36,908 nucleotides of DNA, from the NCBI GenBank assembly GCA_947452535.1, contig CANGCM010000014.1, positions 1 through 36,908 on the forward strand, in the 5' to 3' direction. The position numbers and the translations under genes are program-made. Shown in pieces: positions 20,177 through 29,658 of the stretch (positions within the stretch are counted from its first letter, which is position 1; each line of letters starts with the position of its first letter). The notes beneath the pieces were generated by a model. The model saw nothing but the letters and a program-made list of their open reading frames with translations, was not told where the DNA came from and ran no database searches. The DNA is from Burkholderiaceae bacterium. Its GTDB lineage: Bacteria > Pseudomonadota > Gammaproteobacteria > Burkholderiales > Burkholderiaceae.

Positions 20177-20200
20177 CAGTCAGTCAGCCAGCCAGCCAGC
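20177..20200. repeat. Tetranucleotide repeat (CAGT)2(CAGC)4
   Basis: Six contiguous 4-base units between the dapE stop and the prmB start: two CAGT, then four CAGC. The tract is non-coding in the operon frame and lies 27 bases before the prmB ATG, within its likely leader. Copy-number change by strand slippage is possible in principle. Confidence 0.8.
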
Positions 20201-20227
20201 CAATCACTTACCTCATAAAAATTTCTG

Positions 20228-21124
20228 ATGGATCCTGCCCCCCAGCAATCTCTTACGCTTGATCAATGCATTAATCAAATTGCAGAACGACTAAAAGCAG
20301 CAGATCTGCATTATGGTCATGGCGCCATTGATGCTCAGAGTGAGGCTCTATGGATTGCCAGTAAACAACTCAACCTGAGCCCCGCAGATTCGCTTGACCA
20401 CCTAGATCAAGGGATGAGTGCCGAGCAAATTGCTCGAGCATTTGAAATTACAGAAACTCGTATCTCCACACGCAAACCCTTGGCTTATATTTTGGGTGAG
20501 GCTTGGTTAATGGGTGTGCCATTTTTCTCGAGTGAACAAAGCATTGTTCCGCGTTCATGGATTGCTGAGTTAATTGTGAATGGCTCACTAGAGTCTTGGT
20601 TGCCTGCAGATGGCAAAGCGCTGGATCTTTGTACTGGCAATGGTTCATTAGCAATCTTGTTGGCTATGGCTTGCCCTGACATTCATGTGAGCGCTTGTGA
20701 CATCAGCTTGCCTGCTCTGGCAGTAGCCTCACGCAACCTTGATCGTCATGGCCTCACTTCACAGATTGAACTTTTTGAGGGTGATCTCTGGGATGCATTA
20801 CCAGAGCCATATGATGACAATCGCTTTGATCTCATCATCTGTAACCCCCCTTATGTCAATGCCAACTCTATGAATACCCTACCCGCTGAATATCATGCAG
20901 AGCCTGCTCTCGCATTGGCGGGTGGTGACGATGGCATGGATCTGATTCGTAAAATTATTGCCGGGGCTCGTGATTATCTCTCCGAGCGAGGCGCCATTCT
21001 GATTGAGATTGGCAATGAATATGCGCACTTTAAAAAAGCGTTTCCGCAGATCCCGGTCATTTGGATGGAAGTCTCTGCTGGTGATCAGCAAGTGCTACTC
21101 ATTCAAGCTGAAGACCTACATTAA
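20228..21124 (+). CDS. prmB: Ribosomal protein L3 N5-glutamine methyltransferase
   Basis: SAM-dependent methyltransferase of the HemK/PrmB family acting on a glutamine side chain. The 298-residue protein has the helical N-terminal domain, the family phrase RKPLAYILGEAWLMGVPFF at 82-100, SAM motif I ALDLCTGNGSLAI at 131-143, the acidic ACDIS at 156-160 and the catalytic NPPY at 206-209. PrmB is preferred over PrmC because PrmB proteins have this N-terminal length and the LGEAWF/LMG phrase where PrmC has a GxxEFWG form; substrate assignment remains inference. No release-factor gene prfA is adjacent, which also argues against PrmC. It converges with radA across 12 bases. Confidence 0.88.
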   Translation: MDPAPQQSLTLDQCINQIAERLKAADLHYGHGAIDAQSEALWIASKQLNLSPADSLDHLDQGMSAEQIARAFEITETRISTRKPLAYILGEAWLMGVPFFSSEQSIVPRSWIAELIVNGSLESWLPADGKALDLCTGNGSLAILLAMACPDIHVSACDISLPALAVASRNLDRHGLTSQIELFEGDLWDALPEPYDDNRFDLIICNPPYVNANSMNTLPAEYHAEPALALAGGDDGMDLIRKIIAGARDYLSERGAILIEIGNEYAHFKKAFPQIPVIWMEVSAGDQQVLLIQAEDLH

Positions 21125-21136
21125 GAAGCGAGACCA

Positions 21137-22501
21137 TTAGCTCAGTTCTGCTGCTGCTGCAATCGCCTGGTCGATACGCTCTACAGGAATGACTCTTAAT
21201 CCTGCAATCTTTGTTTTAGGCATATTGGCTTTGGGAATAATCGCCACAGTAAAGCCGAGCTTTGCCGCTTCTTTTAAGCGCTCTTGGCCGCGTGGACAGG
21301 GACGAATCTCTCCAGCTAGACCTACCTCACCAAATACAATTAATTCCTTAGGCAAGGCCTTGTTGCGTATAGAGGATTGAATAGCGAGTAGCACCGCCAA
21401 GTCCGCTGCCGGTTCTGAAATCTTCACGCCACCCACAGCATTTAAGAAGACATCTTGATCAAAGCATGCTACGCCCGCATGGCGATGCAAGACGGCCAAT
21501 AACATAGCTAAACGCGCCTGCTCTAAACCAACCGCTAATCTTCGTGGATTTGGAATATGCGCCGTATCTACCAACGCCTGAATTTCCACAAGCAGTGGAC
21601 GACTACCCTCTTGCGTCACGAGTACACAAGCACCTGGCACCATCTCTGCATGCTGGGATAAGAAAATCGCCGAAGGGTTGGCAACGCCTCGCAGACCTTT
21701 TTCAGTCATCGCAAATACGCCCAACTCATTGACTGCGCCAAAACGATTTTTAATCGAACGCACTAATCTAAATGAAGAGTGGGTATCGCCTTCAAAGTAC
21801 AGGACGGTATCAACAATATGTTCTAGTACGCGTGGACCGGCCAAGTGGCCATCCTTAGTTACGTGCCCGACCATCAATACACAGATACCACTGGATTTAG
21901 CAGCCCTCGTGAGTTGTGCGGCACACTCTCGCACTTGCGCAACAGATCCTGGAGCAGAACTCAGCACCTCTGAATACAAAGTCTGAATAGAATCGACTAC
22001 CAATACCTGTGGCCTCACGGTATCCATGATGGATAGCAGTTTTTCCAACTGAATTTCGGCCAATACCTCTAATTGAGGTGCATCTAATGCAATTCGTTTT
22101 GCCCGCAATGCAATCTGTGCGGCTGATTCTTCTCCACTGCTGTAGAGCACGTTCATACCAGCAGCACTCATTTCAGCGAGCGCTTGAAGCAACAGCGTAG
22201 ATTTACCAATGCCAGGATCTCCACCCAACAGGACAACGCCGCCAGGTACCAATCCACCACCAAGCACACGATCAAACTCTTCAACACCGGTGCTGAAGCG
22301 TGGCAGATCTTCGGCGCTAATAGCAGAAAGCTTCTGACGCGGCAATGATTGCGCTAAACCCTGAAAACGGGTATTCGCACTAACCTCGGGCACGCCTTCT
22401 TCTAGGGTATTCCAAGCCTGGCAAGATGGGCACTGCCCTTGCCATTTGGCAGAGCTTCCGCCGCATGACTGGCAGATGTAAATGGTTTTTATTTTGGCCA
22501 C
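21137..22501 (-). CDS. radA: DNA repair protein RadA
   Basis: RecA-like ATPase that promotes branch migration in recombination and repair. From the GTG at 22501 the protein has 454 residues, close to the usual 455-460. A four-cysteine zinc finger uses C10, C13, C24 and C27. Walker A is GGDPGIGKST at 93-102, and the RadA-specific KNRFG is at 251-255. The C-terminal Lon-protease-like domain includes GGVKISEPAADLAVLLAI and FGEVGLAGEIRPC. An in-frame ATG 18 codons upstream exists but adds an unconserved basic stretch and overlaps the upstream gene. The usual RadA N-terminus (MAK.KT) fits the GTG. No strong ribosome site is seen, and the GTG is 4 bases after the upstream stop, so coupling is likely. 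Confidence 0.95.
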   Translation of the reverse strand: MAKIKTIYICQSCGGSSAKWQGQCPSCQAWNTLEEGVPEVSANTRFQGLAQSLPRQKLSAISAEDLPRFSTGVEEFDRVLGGGLVPGGVVLLGGDPGIGKSTLLLQALAEMSAAGMNVLYSSGEESAAQIALRAKRIALDAPQLEVLAEIQLEKLLSIMDTVRPQVLVVDSIQTLYSEVLSSAPGSVAQVRECAAQLTRAAKSSGICVLMVGHVTKDGHLAGPRVLEHIVDTVLYFEGDTHSSFRLVRSIKNRFGAVNELGVFAMTEKGLRGVANPSAIFLSQHAEMVPGACVLVTQEGSRPLLVEIQALVDTAHIPNPRRLAVGLEQARLAMLLAVLHRHAGVACFDQDVFLNAVGGVKISEPAADLAVLLAIQSSIRNKALPKELIVFGEVGLAGEIRPCPRGQERLKEAAKLGFTVAIIPKANMPKTKIAGLRVIPVERIDQAIAAAAELS

Positions 22502-22505
22502 TGTA

Positions 22506-23015
22506 TTAATCGAGCTGAGTGCCCGCTTTATTTTCTTGAGCCCGCTTCGGTGCATCTTTACGGCGTTGCTCTAAATCTGCTGCCCGAGCAGCTGCCGCTT
22601 TTTGCTTTTCCTCAAACTCTTTTTGATTAGCGGAGCGTTCGGCCGCTTTTTCAGCAGAAGCACGTTCCGCAATCTTCTGAGCATCACGCTGATCTTTAAT
22701 GCTGGCACGTAATTTACGCTGCACTTCATGCAATTCCACCTCTTGCGCACGTATAGGATCAATCTCTTTGCGGTATTGGGCGCGAGATTCACTCAGGCAA
22801 CGATTTACCCAATACTTTTGGTAGCACTCAGAGCTAGTTTTTTCCCAACGATACTTAGCCCAATCACGTTGCAACTCGAGATCACGTTCAATCTGATCGA
22901 GTTGCTCTAACTGAGCCTCTTCTGCAGGGGTGGCAAGCACCAGCCCACTCAAAGAGCAGATCAGCAGAAAAACGCCTAATGAAAACAATGAGCGCACAGA
23001 AGCTTGCTTTCTCAA
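22506..23015 (-). CDS. Small exported coiled-coil protein, unknown function
   Basis: A 169-residue protein I cannot assign to a named family. Residues 1-29 look like a signal peptide (basic start, [20 protein letters not shown]). The mature part is almost wholly charged helix rich in Glu, Lys, Arg, Gln and Ala, with a likely coiled coil from 33 to 155, one cysteine pair in [14 protein letters not shown] that could form a disulphide, and a low-complexity tail. Its start appears to be TTG at 23015, overlapping the kup stop by 4 bases (TTGA), with AAGG 7 bases upstream. A GTG at codon 7 is the alternative. A periplasmic role is inferred from the signal peptide. It lies between kup and radA in one operon. 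Confidence 0.75.
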   Translation of the reverse strand: MRKQASVRSLFSLGVFLLICSLSGLVLATPAEEAQLEQLDQIERDLELQRDWAKYRWEKTSSECYQKYWVNRCLSESRAQYRKEIDPIRAQEVELHEVQRKLRASIKDQRDAQKIAERASAEKAAERSANQKEFEEKQKAAAARAADLEQRRKDAPKRAQENKAGTQLD

Positions 23016-24952
23016 ATCTCAACCTTTGCGCCCAGCTCAACCAGGCGGTTTGCAGGGATCCTAAAGAAGTCAGATTGGCGACCCGCATTCTGATACATCC
23101 AGCAGAACAAGCGCTCACGCCATAAAGCCATGCCCGGAATGGCTGATGGAACGATCGTATCGCGAGATAGGAAGAATGAGGTGTTCATCAAATCAAACTT
23201 CATGCCGAAAGTCTTCTCAATCAAAACAATGATGGAGTCCATATCTGGAGTTTCTTTAAATCCATAGATTGCGCGTACCACATGAATGTTCCCACCAAGA
23301 TCTTTCATGGTGATGCGCTCAGCATCATTTACGTAAGGCACATCCCAAATACTCACCTTAAGAAAGAAAACTCTTTCATGTAGAACGTGGTTGTGTTTAA
23401 GGTTATGCAGAAAAGAAACTGGCAGGTAATCTACGTGTGCAGTTAAAAATACTGCCGTCCCCTCAACTCGATGGGGTGGATGTTTGAGCAAGGATTCAAT
23501 AAAGCTACCCAGCTGAATACCCTCTTCCACAGCACGCTTGCGCAAAATCTGACGGCCGCTGAACCAAGTAATGAGGCAGGTGAAGCACAAAAAACCTAGG
23601 GCTAGGGGATACCAACCGCCGTCTTTAATCTTAATTAAATTCGCAGTCCAGAAAGCAAGATCTACAACAAAGAAGGTAATCGTAATCAGACTTACTAAGA
23701 CGATGTTCATCTTCCACTCTCGGAACATGACCACGGCTAACAAAATAGTGGTGATCAACATCGTTGTCGTCACAGAAATTCCGTAAGCAGCCGCTAGATT
23801 GACCGATTCCCTGAATTCAATAATGGTGACAACAACCATAAAGAGCAAAGCCCAGTTGACCAGCGGAATATAAATCTGGCCCTGCTCAGAATCTGACGTA
23901 TGGCGAATATTCATCCGAGGCATAAAGCCCAGCAAGATTGCTTGACTCACTAAAGAGTAAGCGCCAGAGATTACAGCTTGAGAAGCAATCACTGTGGCCG
24001 CTGTAGCTAAGCCAACAGTTGGCCATAAGGCCCAATCTGGCACCATTAAATAGAATGGATTTTTAATCGCCTCTGGATTTGATAGCACCAGAGCACCTTG
24101 ACCCAAATAATTAATTAATAAGCTAGGCAGCACGACAAATAACCACGCATAGCGAACTGGAGTACGACCAAAATGGCCCATATCCAAATACAGAGCTTCA
24201 ACACCTGTGACAACCAATACAACCGCACCCATCACGATGTAAGCAGTTACCGGATGATCCACAATGAAATTCACCGCATACAAAGGATTGAATGCTGCAA
24301 TGATTTCTGGAGCATCGCCAATATTAATAATGCCCAAGACAGCAAGGGTTAAAAACCATATCAAGGTGATTGGGCCAAATAACCTGCCAACTGCAGCTGT
24401 GCCATATTTTTGAATTAAAAATAAAGCAACTAAAATCACTAAGGAAATCGGGATAATAAATTTATGCAGTCCGGGCGCCGCAATCTCAATACCCTCCACT
24501 GCAGATAAAACCGAAATTGCTGGTGTAATAACGGATTCGCCAAGCAGCATGCACGCTCCAAACATGCCGATGACCATGAAAAAAAGGTGACTCTTTGATT
24601 TGCTGTCAAAGGAGCGAAGAGCTAAGGCCATTAATGAGAGAACGCCGCCCTCTCCTTTATTGTCTGCCCGCATTACGAATAAAACGTACTTTACGGTCAC
24701 CACTAGAATCAACGCCCAGATCATCATAGAGATCACACCAAAAAGTGACTCTGGGGTGTATGCAATTCCATGATTGGGATCGAAACACTCTTTGAGCGCA
24801 TACAGCGGGCTGGTTCCGATGTCTCCAAAGACAACCCCAATCGCCGCAAGCATCATTACGCCGAGACCTTTTTTGTGCTCGCCGCCAGGTCCGTGAACTT
24901 CAACTGGATTCAAAAGTGTAGAGCTGGAAAATTCTGGATTGCTAATGGACAT
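23012..24952 (-). CDS. kup: Kup-family low-affinity potassium uptake protein
   Basis: Inner-membrane K+/H+ symporter of the KUP/HAK/KT family. The 646-residue protein has about 12 transmembrane helices in the first 450 residues and a C-terminal cytoplasmic domain. Landmarks are [20 protein letters not shown] (GDIGTSPLY at 43-51), [31 protein letters not shown], and later GTAVFLTAH in the soluble part. The ATG at 24952 is chosen because AAGGG stands 7 bases upstream. A GTG nine codons earlier (24979) would add residues and lacks a well-spaced site. The upstream region is shared with the divergent initiator tRNA gene. Confidence 0.95.
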   Translation of the reverse strand: MSISNPEFSSSTLLNPVEVHGPGGEHKKGLGVMMLAAIGVVFGDIGTSPLYALKECFDPNHGIAYTPESLFGVISMMIWALILVVTVKYVLFVMRADNKGEGGVLSLMALALRSFDSKSKSHLFFMVIGMFGACMLLGESVITPAISVLSAVEGIEIAAPGLHKFIIPISLVILVALFLIQKYGTAAVGRLFGPITLIWFLTLAVLGIINIGDAPEIIAAFNPLYAVNFIVDHPVTAYIVMGAVVLVVTGVEALYLDMGHFGRTPVRYAWLFVVLPSLLINYLGQGALVLSNPEAIKNPFYLMVPDWALWPTVGLATAATVIASQAVISGAYSLVSQAILLGFMPRMNIRHTSDSEQGQIYIPLVNWALLFMVVVTIIEFRESVNLAAAYGISVTTTMLITTILLAVVMFREWKMNIVLVSLITITFFVVDLAFWTANLIKIKDGGWYPLALGFLCFTCLITWFSGRQILRKRAVEEGIQLGSFIESLLKHPPHRVEGTAVFLTAHVDYLPVSFLHNLKHNHVLHERVFFLKVSIWDVPYVNDAERITMKDLGGNIHVVRAIYGFKETPDMDSIIVLIEKTFGMKFDLMNTSFFLSRDTIVPSAIPGMALWRERLFCWMYQNAGRQSDFFRIPANRLVELGAKVEI

Positions 24953-25067
24953 CTCAAAACCCTTAAGGTGATGTTGCACGGCAATATGTTACTCCTTATA
25001 GACGCTTACTTTGCAGTCTTATTTCCTGGCGAAAATGGCTTTTTTACATACTATCTAGAGGAATAGC

Positions 25068-25097
25068 TCGACAGAGATGAGGAAAAAATGGTAGAAT
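25068..25097 (+). promoter_or_regulatory. Promoter of initiator tRNA gene
   Basis: TCGACA (25068-25073, five of six to the -35 consensus), an 18-base spacer and TAGAAT (25092-25097, five of six to the -10 consensus) give a start near 25104, about 6 bases before the mature tRNA 5' end. A strong match and the right place for a tRNA promoter. Confidence 0.7.
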
Positions 25098-25109
25098 CTA
25101 AGACTCAGA

Positions 25110-25186
<77 letters not shown>

Positions 25187-25192
25187 TCATAT

Positions 25193-25243
25193 AAGGCTTT
25201 AGCCTTTTAAAACCATTAAACTAAACAGTTTGATGGTTTTTTT
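25193..25243 (+). terminator. Terminator(s) after initiator tRNA
   Basis: Two hairpins in series. The first is small: AAGGC / GCCTT (25193-25197, 25202-25206) followed by TT. The second is strong: AAAACCAT then AAACT paired with AGTTT then ATGGTTTT (25209-25240), one mismatch inside, AAAC loop, ending in seven T. Confidence 0.85.
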
Positions 25244-25344
25244 ACGCCCCTAGATTGCCTTGTAAATAGTGTGCTTGGTTTAAGCAAGGGCAGTGATTTA
25301 TGCTTGCAAGTTGGCTCTTAGGCTAGTCCCGTTTACAAGAAATA

Positions 25345-26244
25345 ATGAAACAATTCATTAAAAGATCCCTCTGTTCTGCCTTACTCCTTTATCCATTATT
25401 GGGCTGGGGGATTGACTTACAGCCAAACGATATCGTGACGCCATTACCGGATAAGCGCTATGCGCAAATCACCTACTTCAACACAGAAAATACGACCTAC
25501 TACAAGAATGGGTCCGTAGTATCAACTGGCGCGTATGCCAGCCCCGTAGTTGATGCCCAAAGTGCTATTACTAAATTGATTGGCACCTACACGCTTGCCG
25601 ATCTTCCGGCAGCCTCTTTTGTTCAGCTACCTTATGGCACCGTTAGACCTGCCGGCTCCCTATCAGGATCTCCTTCTAGTACCGGAATTGGAGATCTCGC
25701 TTTAGCCACAGCTATTTGGCCCTACTCCAATCGTGAGACTCGCACCTATTTAGGCTTAGCAGCCTATCTCACTATCCCCACAGGGGGCTACTCAAGCACG
25801 CAAGCTTTTAATATGGGTAGCAATCGCTATACCACCGACATTCAATTGGGCTATCAACAAAAAATGATTGGTGATCTTGATGGCATGTTTGCAATTGACA
25901 CCATATGGTACGGCGGCAATGGCCAATGCTCCGTCGCATGCCTATCGCCAAACAAAAATGTTTCGTTAAACCAAAAGCCTGTGACTACCACCCAGGTAGG
26001 TCCAATCTATAAGATCAATCAAATATTTACCGTGTCGGCACAGTACTACTATGTAGCCGGTGGCGCCACCTCCATTAATAATGTCTACCAAAACAATGTG
26101 ATCAATACCCAGCGCTTTATGCTCAGCAGCCTAATGCATACGGATATCGGCAGATTTTCTATGCAATATGGGCGAGACATGGGAGTGCAAAATGGGCTAA
26201 TGCAAACAAGAGTATTTACATTAAGGTTTTTGAAAGAGTTTTAG
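25345..26244 (+). CDS. Outer-membrane beta-barrel protein, phenol MetA-type transporter family
   Basis: A 299-residue exported protein with a signal peptide (residues 1-22, basic then LCSALLLYPLLGWG). The mature start DLQPNDIVTPLPDKRYAQITYFN resembles the family named after MetA of phenol degradation, often annotated simply as transporter. Alternating amphipathic strands rich in Tyr, Thr, Asn and Gly follow, for example TGIGDLALATAIWPYSN and YLGLAAYLTIPTGGY. The C-terminal strand ends in Phe (VFTLRFLKEF), the usual BAM recognition signal. Two cysteines (CSVAC) are unusual for a barrel and sit in a likely loop. The substrate is unknown; no catabolic genes adjoin it. The ribosome site is weak (AAGAAA). 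It converges with comEC. Confidence 0.8.
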   Translation: MKQFIKRSLCSALLLYPLLGWGIDLQPNDIVTPLPDKRYAQITYFNTENTTYYKNGSVVSTGAYASPVVDAQSAITKLIGTYTLADLPAASFVQLPYGTVRPAGSLSGSPSSTGIGDLALATAIWPYSNRETRTYLGLAAYLTIPTGGYSSTQAFNMGSNRYTTDIQLGYQQKMIGDLDGMFAIDTIWYGGNGQCSVACLSPNKNVSLNQKPVTTTQVGPIYKINQIFTVSAQYYYVAGGATSINNVYQNNVINTQRFMLSSLMHTDIGRFSMQYGRDMGVQNGLMQTRVFTLRFLKEF

Positions 26245-26309
26245 CAATCTCTAGTATTCTGCGCGCTTTTGCAAGCTATCTTAGTAGCATTAATAAAGTA
26301 GTTTCATCT

Positions 26310-28793
26310 TCAAACTGGTCGATGCCAGAGCCTCTGAAAATATTCTCGCCAAAATATCGGTTGTGAAAGTGCCTTGCTTTTCTTGAAGAAAGTCCAAACC
26401 TGCGCACCAGTTTTAGGGGTTTGATAAAAAGGAATGTTCATTCCTTGGTAGCGTGCGCTAACTGTAGGGTGTGGGTGACCATAACGATTACGATATCCAT
26501 TTTGTGCAAATGCCTCATCGGGGTTTAATGCAATTAAGAGCTCTTGGGATGAAGATGTTTTGCTACCGTGATGTGGCGCCATGAAAATTAACTGCTTACC
26601 TTTTAAATCATTTAAGGCAGCTTGATCTAAACGCTCAGTAATATCTGCCTCACCCTGCTTCTCCACATCACCGGTTAACCAGAATGAAGTATTGTGGTTA
26701 CGCACTTCCAACACACAGCTCATCTCATTGGGCTTTCTGGTCTGCTGTTCTTCAAAACGGGTGTCCTCATGCGGATGCCAGATATGAAAGTCCACCCCAT
26801 CCCAGGACCATTTCTGACCAAAGCGACAGGGGATGCTGGGGACTTTTCTATTCTTTAAATTAGTAATCAAGGGGTTGGTGCTAGGCAAGGAGCCCATCAT
26901 GGAATCAAATGTCATTTCCTTAAGCAAAGAGGCGGCGCCTCCAATATGGTCACTATCACTGTGACTAATCACCATACGATCAAGATAATGAATCCCCCTC
27001 CCCCTCAAATACGGCAGGATGATTCTTTGACCAGCGTTATCTTTTCCCTGGATAGGGCCGGTGTCATAAAGCAATCTTTTGGATGCGGTTTCAATCAGGA
27101 CGGCTGTACCTTGACCAATATCGAGCACAGTTGCACGAAACTCACCTTTCGCTAAATGGGTATTAGCTATTGACTGAATAAATAAAGTTATACATAAGGC
27201 GATGCCAGTGAACCTAGATACCCAACTCTCCTTTATTGAACCAGGGCGAATCGCTATAACGATACCGATAGCTGATAGGCCTATCGCCCACCAAGCAGGC
27301 TGACTAGACCAAGCAATTGCCCATTTCCAGTGAGCCATCCAAGTCAGTACTATGGCCAAATATTCCATCGTGGCATGTGCAGGGATTAAGAAGTACTTGC
27401 CAATAAACTCTGGCAGCAAGGCGCCAGCAATCGCCAGAGGGGTCACGATATAACTAACTACAGGAATAGCAAGTGCATTTGCCAGAGGTGAAACTATCGA
27501 GACTTGGTAAAACCAATACAAGGTGAATGGCAACAGAGCAATAGTGACAACTGCCTGGACACGACAAGCCTCTCGCAGTGCTTGAGTGAGTCTATATCGC
27601 CAATGTACTTCTAACTCCCTACCAGTAGGTAATCCCAACAGCCCATCCGAATCTTGCATTGCAAACAAGATTGCAGCAACAGCTCCAAACGAGAGCCAGA
27701 ATCCGGGCGTATATGGCGCCATCGGATCAATGATGAGCACAAAAGCCAGCGCCCACCACCAGATATCAAACGATCGCGGGTTTCTGCCAGACCACAGGGC
27801 AAACGCAACCACCCCCACCATATACATCGTTCTTTGAGCGGGGATCTGGAACCCTGCCAACCAGGCATAGATAAATGCCGTTAGAAAGCCCGCTGCTGCA
27901 GAAGCTTTACCAACAGGAATCAAGAGGGGTAGCGTGTTACGGCGCCATAGATATGCCGCAATCATGGCGCCAAATCCAGCCAACATAGTTACGTGAAGAC
28001 CTGAGATCGAGATGAGATGCCCAATACCAGTCGCATTAAATACATGCCAATCCTCTTGCTCGATCGCATTTTGATCACCCATCACCAAGGCGGAGATCAC
28101 CCCGCCATAGCGCGCATTTTTTGTTAGTAGGCGCCCGATCTTTTGCCTTAATTTCCAGCGCTGATACTCCATGGCTAGAGAAAATTCGGTCAAGCCGATA
28201 TCCTTCTCGAGTAATAACTCACCAGATCTCACGGAACCACTCGCACCAAAATCTTGATGGAAAGACCAGCGCTCGAAATCAAAGGTATGGGGATTTAAAG
28301 AACCATAAGGGCGTTTAATCTTGACTTTAAATTCCCAGCGCTGACCTGGTATGACTTCAGGAACTTTCTGAGGATTACCCCATGCCGGCTGCCAACTTAA
28401 ATATACCTGCGGCGGAAAAGATTCAATCCTTTCTCGCCCCAGAAATGCTTGATCTACCTCAAAAGAAAATTTAGCGCCACTAGGGGAGCTTTGCGGCAAA
28501 GCATTTACTCTGCCCTCCAACAGCAAATCTTTGCCCTCATACTCAATCGACAAAATATGACTTAGGCGGTTTTGAGCGTAATGGGCATTCCAAGCAAAGC
28601 CTAGCGATAAGCAACAGAGTAATCCCAAGACCCTATTGATATCGCGATTTCGAATCAACTTACAGTTGAAATAGATTCCCAGCAAAGAGGTACTAAGGAC
28701 TCCTAAATAAATCCATTGCCAAAATTCTGGCACTCTAGGCAAAAATAGAAGGACAGAACCCCCGGCGATGAACGCCGCAATATGAATACGCAA
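26310..28793 (-). CDS. comEC: DNA uptake channel ComEC/Rec2
   Basis: Inner-membrane channel that carries single-stranded DNA into the cytosol during natural transformation. The 827-residue protein has N-terminal membrane helices, an OB-like DUF4131 region (about 60-195), the Competence membrane domain (about 225-510; TGIGHLISISGLHVTML at 255-271) and a C-terminal metallo-beta-lactamase-like domain (about 550-800). In the last, ATVLDIGQGTAVLI, SHSDSDHIGG (610-619) and MAPHHGSKTSSS keep the metal-binding pattern. The start appears to be TTG at 28793, just after the tatD stop; no earlier start is available and the next ATG is far inside. No frameshift or stop interrupts it. A complete comEC hints at competence, but other com/pil genes are outside the window. 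Confidence 0.93.
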   Translation of the reverse strand: MRIHIAAFIAGGSVLLFLPRVPEFWQWIYLGVLSTSLLGIYFNCKLIRNRDINRVLGLLCCLSLGFAWNAHYAQNRLSHILSIEYEGKDLLLEGRVNALPQSSPSGAKFSFEVDQAFLGRERIESFPPQVYLSWQPAWGNPQKVPEVIPGQRWEFKVKIKRPYGSLNPHTFDFERWSFHQDFGASGSVRSGELLLEKDIGLTEFSLAMEYQRWKLRQKIGRLLTKNARYGGVISALVMGDQNAIEQEDWHVFNATGIGHLISISGLHVTMLAGFGAMIAAYLWRRNTLPLLIPVGKASAAAGFLTAFIYAWLAGFQIPAQRTMYMVGVVAFALWSGRNPRSFDIWWWALAFVLIIDPMAPYTPGFWLSFGAVAAILFAMQDSDGLLGLPTGRELEVHWRYRLTQALREACRVQAVVTIALLPFTLYWFYQVSIVSPLANALAIPVVSYIVTPLAIAGALLPEFIGKYFLIPAHATMEYLAIVLTWMAHWKWAIAWSSQPAWWAIGLSAIGIVIAIRPGSIKESWVSRFTGIALCITLFIQSIANTHLAKGEFRATVLDIGQGTAVLIETASKRLLYDTGPIQGKDNAGQRIILPYLRGRGIHYLDRMVISHSDSDHIGGAASLLKEMTFDSMMGSLPSTNPLITNLKNRKVPSIPCRFGQKWSWDGVDFHIWHPHEDTRFEEQQTRKPNEMSCVLEVRNHNTSFWLTGDVEKQGEADITERLDQAALNDLKGKQLIFMAPHHGSKTSSSQELLIALNPDEAFAQNGYRNRYGHPHPTVSARYQGMNIPFYQTPKTGAQVWTFFKKSKALSQPIFWREYFQRLWHRPV

Positions 28794-28797
28794 GTTC

Positions 28798-29658
28798 TTA
28801 AGAAGCGGATTGTGAGTTTGAGGTATTGGTCATTAGACTTGACCAACGAGGTAATGCTTGCATTGCATTTTGCCAAACTGCGCTAGAAAATATTTCTTCA
28901 CTGACGCCACGAATACCAGCTAATTGTTTGGCGATTCTTGGGAGTAAGGCGGGTTCATTCAATTTACCACCCTCATCCTTAAGCCAAGCTGGTGGGATAT
29001 CGGGAGAATCTGTTTCAGTCACAATGCAATCCAGCGGTAAATCATGGAGGAGACGCCGAATTTGCAAAGCGCGATCATAGGTTGCCGCACCACCAAACCC
29101 TAGCTTAAATCCGAGCTCAATAAATTGCTCGGCCTGTTGATGACTGCCATTAAAGGCATGCGCTATGCCACTCGGAATTCTTCTTTTACGCAGCGCTTTT
29201 AAGATGGCATCTTGTGAACGGCGCACATGCATAATCACCGGTAACTGAAATTGCTCAGCTAAATCCAATTGCGCATGAAAGAAATACTCTTGGCGCTGGG
29301 GATCGAGTCCCTCGACAAAGTAGTCAAGTCCAATCTCCCCAACCCCCACAAATCTAGGATCTTGCAAAGACTGCTCGATCTGATTTTTCAGATGATCGAT
29401 ATCACTCTCTTGGGCTTGATTAATGTAAAGAGGATGGATGCCTAGCGTATAAACTAACCCGGGAATATATTTGCCATACTGACTTGCCAAGTTTTTAGCT
29501 TGATCCCAGTCGGATGCTTGAACCGTAGGCAATAAAATCGCCTCAACACCCTGCTGTTTTGCCTTAGCAATGATCTCTGGCAGACTGGCTTTGAACTCTG
29601 GAGCATCCAGATGGCAATGGGTGTCTATCCAAGCGAGATCTTTTTTGGCCTCGCTCAT
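28798..29658 (-). CDS. tatD: TatD-family metal-dependent hydrolase/deoxyribonuclease
   Basis: A 286-residue TIM-barrel hydrolase of the TatD family, linked to 3'-5' exonuclease and DNA-repair or quality-control activity. Metal-site residues are visible: His14 and His16 in IDTHCHLD, Glu in GVGEIGLDYF, His in MHVRRS, His in GIAHAFNGS and Asp in TETDSPDIPP. Two or three paralogues (tatD, ycfH, yjjV) are common, so the exact member is uncertain. The ATG overlaps the lolD stop by 4 bases (ATGA). It lies between lolD and comEC. Confidence 0.93.
   Translation of the reverse strand: MSEAKKDLAWIDTHCHLDAPEFKASLPEIIAKAKQQGVEAILLPTVQASDWDQAKNLASQYGKYIPGLVYTLGIHPLYINQAQESDIDHLKNQIEQSLQDPRFVGVGEIGLDYFVEGLDPQRQEYFFHAQLDLAEQFQLPVIMHVRRSQDAILKALRKRRIPSGIAHAFNGSHQQAEQFIELGFKLGFGGAATYDRALQIRRLLHDLPLDCIVTETDSPDIPPAWLKDEGGKLNEPALLPRIAKQLAGIRGVSEEIFSSAVWQNAMQALPRWSSLMTNTSNSQSAS

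Noticed and set aside
24900..24980. Short leader peptide with TTG start (AAGGAG upstream) ahead of kup
   Set aside because: The frame is very short, has no recognisable attenuator around it and could easily be chance.
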